From NCBI GenBank assembly GCA_038363925.1, contig JAQQWL010000011.1, positions 7,626,001 to 7,690,000 on the forward strand: a stretch of DNA of 64,000 nt. Reading direction: 5' to 3'. A program made the position numbers and the translations under genes. This stretch comes from Apiospora phragmitis. Its lineage: Eukaryota > Ascomycota > Sordariomycetes > Amphisphaeriales > Apiosporaceae. Every line of letters starts with the position of its first letter. Position 1 is the stretch's first letter. The notes below the pieces were generated by a model, which ran no database searches, was not told the origin of the DNA, and saw nothing but the letters and a program-made list of their open reading frames with translations. Shown here one piece after another: positions 59,242 to 64,000 of this stretch.

Positions 59242-60518
59242 ACGGGTTATTGAAGATACCGACACTTTGGATGGGAAATGGGAGACACGAGTCTTCAGCG
59301 TGTATAGGGAGCGGCTTGGAATATGGAACGGGCTCCTCGAAGATGTATTCGGCTAAACAGAAATACTTGATGAAAATCTCCTACGACAAGGTGCTACCAG
59401 TTGTTGGTAGCACTGTTGAATATATAATGATTCAACATATCCGCGTTTCAGTCGTCTCAAGAGGACGTGATCCAAGCATGGCCGATCGAAAGTGATAACA
59501 CTATCCTACGTTTTTGAAAGAAGAGACAAGGGCCTAGGTGGTCAAGATTGTCATGTTGGGGGCAACGGACCAGCCGTGATCTCGCATCACACTTGGAGAC
59601 AGATCAATAACAACACCGCCGATCTTATTATAGAAAGAGTTGGTATACAAGGGAGAAGACATTCGAACCTACATAAAGCGATCGATAAACACCCGCTGTT
59701 AAGTCTGTTGGGTAGCACGACCAGGTCTCCTCCCAGCAAGATTCATTATCTATGCATTTACATATAGGAAAGTGGCTATAGCTACCTAGGATTAGATTGG
59801 GTTTGGCATAGCAGTTATGGATAACCCTTTAATGCTAATCAAGAGGTGGCACTTATTACAAAGCAGAATGGAGGCTCTTGGGGTTATGAAATAGAATAGC
59901 AGTATAAATCATATTCCAATATGTTCATATGTATGTTTGTGGTGCTGGGGTTCCAAACGTTGGAAGGTCCGCTGAATCTGCATGATCCAGCCAGTTTCGG
60001 CACTTCGCTCGTACTGGATGATCGTTACAAGAATGTTTTTGACGAGGTACTTATAGGCGTGTGTATGTGTGATTGCTCTTGAGTAGTCTTCAGGCAGTAT
60101 CGAGATGAACTATATAACCAGATGTAAAGTCGCCGTTGCGAAGTGCGTATGGTTCCGCAGTCGGCATATCGAGTGGTGTTATGATAGCTCGCACGCAGTC
60201 CATAGTAGATTATTAGATATCTACGGTCAAAATAACAGTTCCTCCGCCACATCTGTTTATGTGTCTTTGTAGCACTTATACAAATCAAGCCTTTCCCTCA
60301 GGCTGCTCGATATCTCGAAATCAAAACGCTAATGCTGCTGTTTCTCCAAGTCTAGTGCAGACTCTGCTGCGGTAGCATATCAGCGATGTGCTTGCACGCT
60401 TTCGCAGGAAACCCAACCCCTATGATAGTAGTCCACCGTCTACCGCCATGCCATTGAGAAAATCGCACATGCTCATTGTCATCCCTGTAATTGGGCTCCG
60501 CACACTGAGAGACCTTGC
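59242..60518. other. Convergent intergenic region
   Basis: 1.3 kb between the 3' ends of the SLC35-type gene (+) and the RBM42-like gene (-), A/T-rich. The frame to 59495 is the unshifted continuation of the transporter gene. No other feature. Confidence 0.5.
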
Positions 60519-61938
60519 TCAACCGAGAAGCTTGAGTCCGCCCTTAGTCTTTTGTCCAGGTTTCGTGACACCGCTCGGGGCAGGACCCAGACTCGGCTCG
60601 AAGCTGTTCTCGCGTCCTCCTGCCCCGCCACCGTTGCCGCCACGGTTCTGGTTCTGGTTCCTGTTGTTCCTGTTCTTATTCTTATTCCATTTTCCGCCGT
60701 GATGCTTATCCTTAACGGTTTGAGGCCTAGATTGATACCATTTATTAGCACTGACTAGCTTGATTTCACTTTCCACGCGTGACTGCTGCTGTATTTCGCT
60801 AGCTTTACCACTTGAACACCAACGTTGTTGTTGCTGCTGCCAGAGCGGAAAGCTGTTGACACAAGCATTTACCATCCTCAACAGGGCATCCAAACGCCAA
60901 GGGGTAAGGACATACTTAATCTCAGTTGTGCTCTTCCTGATCACGACAGGGTGACTCTGGATATACTTTCCGTTCATCTCCTTGGCGGCGGCAAAGAACT
61001 CGTCCGGATCACTGAAGCTGACGAAACCGAAGCCCTTGCTCTTGCTCGTGACTTTGTCGCGGATCACGCGGGCCTTTTGTAGGGATTTCCAGCGGGAGAA
61101 TGCCTTGAAGAGTGACTCGTCCGTCGTCTCGCCGGCCAGGTTGCCCACGAACAATCGCAAGTGCGACGGGTCCCATTCGAGCAGCGAGTCGTCGGTCCAT
61201 TTTTGACCGCCGCCCGCGCGCACGACCGTCTTCTTCTTGCCGTCGGCCTGTGTCGTCGCTGCTGTCGTAGGCTCGACCGCCGGTCGGGCAGGTTCGGCCG
61301 CGTACGTCGCCGCTGCGCTCACCGCCCCAGAACGTCCTACGCCACCGCCAGCAGCGCCGCCAGCTGCGGCGTCTTTGGCCTCGGGGACGTAAGCGCTCTG
61401 CCACTGCGCGATCTGCGCCGCCAGATCGGGATCGTAGTCGCCTGCGGTACCGGCACCGCCGCCTGCGCCGCCAGCAGCAGCAGCCGGTTGTGCTGGGCTG
61501 GGTACCGGGAACGGATTTCTGATCTGGGGTGCCGCGCCATACGCGCTAGTGGTATCTGCTGCCGCGCCATGGTAGCTCGGTTGCGCGCCGTAACCGCCTA
61601 CTTGCGGATAACTTTGGTAAGAGCTTGCATGTGGTGCTCCGTAGCCACCGGCACCACGACCGCTCACGGCGCCCGCGCCTGGCGGAGCGGCATACGACGA
61701 ATACGAGGGGGCAGCGCCATAGTGCGGGGCAGACGCGCCTGGGTAGCCGGGGGCGCTCGAGTAGGCGGTGGGAGGAGGCGCGTAGGGGCCGGCCTTGACG
61801 CCGGGGCTCGGCGTGTGTTGGGTGGTTGGCGGGGTGCCTGACGAGAAGGCGGGCTTAAAGCCGGATAGTTTGGAGGGGGGCGGACGGGGGAGGGAGCGAC
61901 GACGAGCTCAAGGCACCTGGAGGCAGAGGGTACGACAT
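60519..61938 (-). CDS. RBM42-type RNA-binding protein (single RRM), with an apparent 1-nt frameshift
   Basis: Exons 61938-60916 and 60726-60519; the 189-nt intron (GTATGT...TGCTAAT...ATCTAG) joins TTEIK to PQTVKDKHHGGK. Its sequence is open in frame, so retention would insert 63 residues. The RRM spans about 259-341, with RNP2 LFVGNL (262-267) and RNP1 KGFGFVSF (301-308), preceded by WTDDSLLEWDPSH, the signature of RBM42 homologues (spliceosome/tri-snRNP and mRNA binding). The N terminus is Ala/Gly/Pro/Tyr-rich and disordered; the C terminus is Lys/Asn/Gly-rich. The ATG at 61938 (MSYPLPPGALSSSSLPPP) is out of frame with the rest by one base within the six-G run 61875-61880; with five G the frame is continuous and the protein is ~409 residues. 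Without that ATG the frame has only non-ATG starts near the N terminus. Confidence 0.87.
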
Positions 61939-64000
61939 GATGAATTTGCTGTGCCAACAACCAAAGACGATCGATTTTTTGGGTTGCTGGGAAAAGATAA
62001 CACGTACCTATGAGCCCAGTCCCACGCAATGGAAATGTGAGGCTTTGCTCGTGGCCTTCCCTGCCTGTATAGATTCGGGTGCTGTTGTAGGTAGTGGTTG
62101 AGTGTGTGCGCGACTGTAGTACTGTTGTTATTTCACCAAAATGTTCAAGTCGAAGGGTGAAGATGATGTCGTCGGCTTCTTTTGTGGTTCCCAGCCTGGC
62201 GGAGAGATGGACAGCTTGATAAAGAAAGTGGACCCTGCATTCAGAGATTGTGGCGTTCGGGTGGCTTGACCAATCCAGTAGACCAGTTAACAGAATGTTG
62301 AAGGGCGGACCAATTTACATACGGCTGAATAGCTAGTTGCAGCACTTCGCAGCAGGCGCCATCGCTGATTGATAGCAGCCAGTTGCTGCAGTTCTTCAGT
62401 TTCTTGAACATTCCCAGAACTATCATCAGCGGGATTGCAAATCACGAATCGAATTACCAGATCTATTTTTTCCCGTTGCGATCCTGACCGTGACTTATCG
62501 GAAGGCACAGTAGACGGAATCCCGATCTCGTAGTCAACGGTAGTCAGCGGTATACCCACCATACTCTACCACCGTGGTTTACCATGACCAGAAGTTGATA
62601 CGGGGACGGATTGCGTTGCACTATATCAGCAAGCATAGAAGTTGTATCCTAACCCATGCCATCGATGGTAAGGTGACTGTGATTCCAAGAGAGTCGGTGT
62701 CCGGACAGCGTTGGCCTTTTCTTTTGCCCAAGTGTCAAGTCAGTTCACCGATGATCAATATGAAGCTGCGTGCTCCCCCCGTTGCTTCCGAACATACATC
62801 ATGCAGGCGGTCGGCCAGAATTCCGTATGCCAAGCTTTCGCTCCATCCACTCTACACGATGGGCCAGGCTTGCCAGCAGACAAAGCTGGATCCAGGACCG
62901 TAACTCCGCTCAAGGACCGAATAGAGAGCTATGACGATTATGCTCGCCCTGGCGACTGAACCAGATGCAAATTGGCTTTTTCGAGACCGCTAATCAACAT
63001 GGTCTATCCTCCCAACGTTCCCGACATGAGTCAATCGTGTAGTAGCCTTACAGCTGGGTGTGTTGTTGCGTCACCATCTGCTCATTCTTTTTTTCCTCCT
63101 TCCCTTGCCGGAGTATAGGCAGTTAATACGGGAGTTTGCTTGGTTTGGCATTTTTTCCCGTTTGTTACTCGCAGGCATATGGCGGGGCAAGGCTAATGAT
63201 GCGACATTTTTTGGTGCACCAGCAGTGTCGAGGCGCCCGCCAACCTCTCCAGCTGTTCTGCATCGACACCGGGACAACCGACGAGTGCGGATACGCCGGC
63301 TCGTGCCAATAGAAGCTTAGGAACCTGCTTACCTTAAGCTATGTCCACTTAAGACGTAAAGCTGTGCATCGGCGATAACAATGACAATTTGGGACTGCAC
63401 TCGGACAAGAGCTTTCCACCTTCCCAGGTGGCTGGAGACCGTATATTGTGTGCCTAACCTTATCAGCTAGCGAAGAATTCTGGATCTAAGTAATACGTGG
63501 AAAGGCAGGGTTGTTCGGTCCAGGAGTCGAAGCTACGGGCCAGGATCGCTGGCTTGGCTGTCTTGTAGCTTGGGTCCCGGAGCTTGAAGCTTACATGCAC
63601 CTGTTTGTGTTTCGGAGCTGGGTGTGTGCGTCGGGGTAGCAACTCGGAGAAGCAGCATGATTGCAGCTTACAAACACTATGTATGTATCATATATCTCTT
63701 ACGGCAGTCGGGATTCCGCCGTGGGATTCGACAGGGAATTAACTACTAGATGAAAGACTCAGAGTGGTTATCATAACCACTTTCAGTGGCATGGGGCCAC
63801 GGAGGCAGTTCAGGCTGAAAGAGCCGCGCCCTGTACCGAGAAAAGCTTCTGATGATGTCCGAGTGGCAGTCGAGTCAAGAACCGCGGGAATCAATCGCCG
63901 GCATCTCGTCCCACGGGCCCGAGCAACACCACCAGTGCGACGTGCCCAGCACTGAGAAGAGAGCTAGGTGAAGGTGCTGTCTTCATGAAGATGATAAAAC
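61939..64000. other. Right-edge intergenic region
   Basis: 2 kb upstream of the RBM42-like gene, running to the window edge. Frames at 62287-62562 (-) and 62711-62959 (+) look slightly protein-like but have no domain, and the second has no ATG, so they are not called. No other feature. Confidence 0.4.

Noticed and set aside
59655..59720. B-box-like word (GGTTCGAA on the minus strand) suggesting a tRNA
   Set aside because: No cloverleaf, no A box at the right distance and no acceptor stem could be built.
62287..62959. Two short frames near the right edge
   Set aside because: Slightly protein-like, but one lacks an ATG and neither has a domain or a confirmed splice.

Overview
The window is nuclear DNA of a filamentous ascomycete (Pezizomycotina, most likely Sordariomycetes). 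The evidence is the short introns (48-189 nt) with GTANGT-type donors and CTAAC/CTAAT-type branch sites, and the fungal families present: a Zn(II)2Cys6 regulator, a rhodopsin-domain membrane protein, a GPI-anchored Cu superoxide dismutase and a Dal5-type MFS transporter. Sixteen protein genes can be supported. There is no sign of an operon, secondary-metabolite cluster, CRISPR array, rRNA, tRNA or intact transposon.

Layout. 1-8 kb: a disordered protein cut by the left edge (-), a small DUF202 membrane protein (+) and a compact Zn2Cys6 factor (-). 8-18 kb: about 10 kb with no supportable gene. 18-24 kb: a Moco-sulfurase-like PLP enzyme (-) and a surface Cu superoxide dismutase (-). 24-37 kb: V-ATPase subunit f (+), a rhodopsin-domain protein (-), an SDR oxidoreductase (+) and a triple-CxxC protein (-). 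37-43 kb: a 6 kb gene-free stretch with a 30-bp tandem repeat. 43-64 kb: a Myb/SANT-like protein (+), an MFS transporter (-), proteasome beta-5 (PRE2, +), mitochondrial t6A synthase (QRI7, -), a DGAT2 acyltransferase (+), an SLC35-type transporter (+) and an RBM42-type RRM protein (-).

The genes are mostly unrelated housekeeping or membrane functions: proteolysis, tRNA modification, triacylglycerol synthesis, vacuolar acidification and nucleotide-sugar/metabolite transport. I do not see a novel multi-gene system. The strongest unexpected signal is five apparent one-base frameshifts, at or beside short G/C runs, in four otherwise intact genes (SDR, Myb-like, SLC35-type, RBM42-like). This pattern fits consensus indel errors better than real gene decay. 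Correct gene models in this window require repairing those sites or treating them explicitly. All exon boundaries below were inferred by eye from reading-frame continuity and splice signals.
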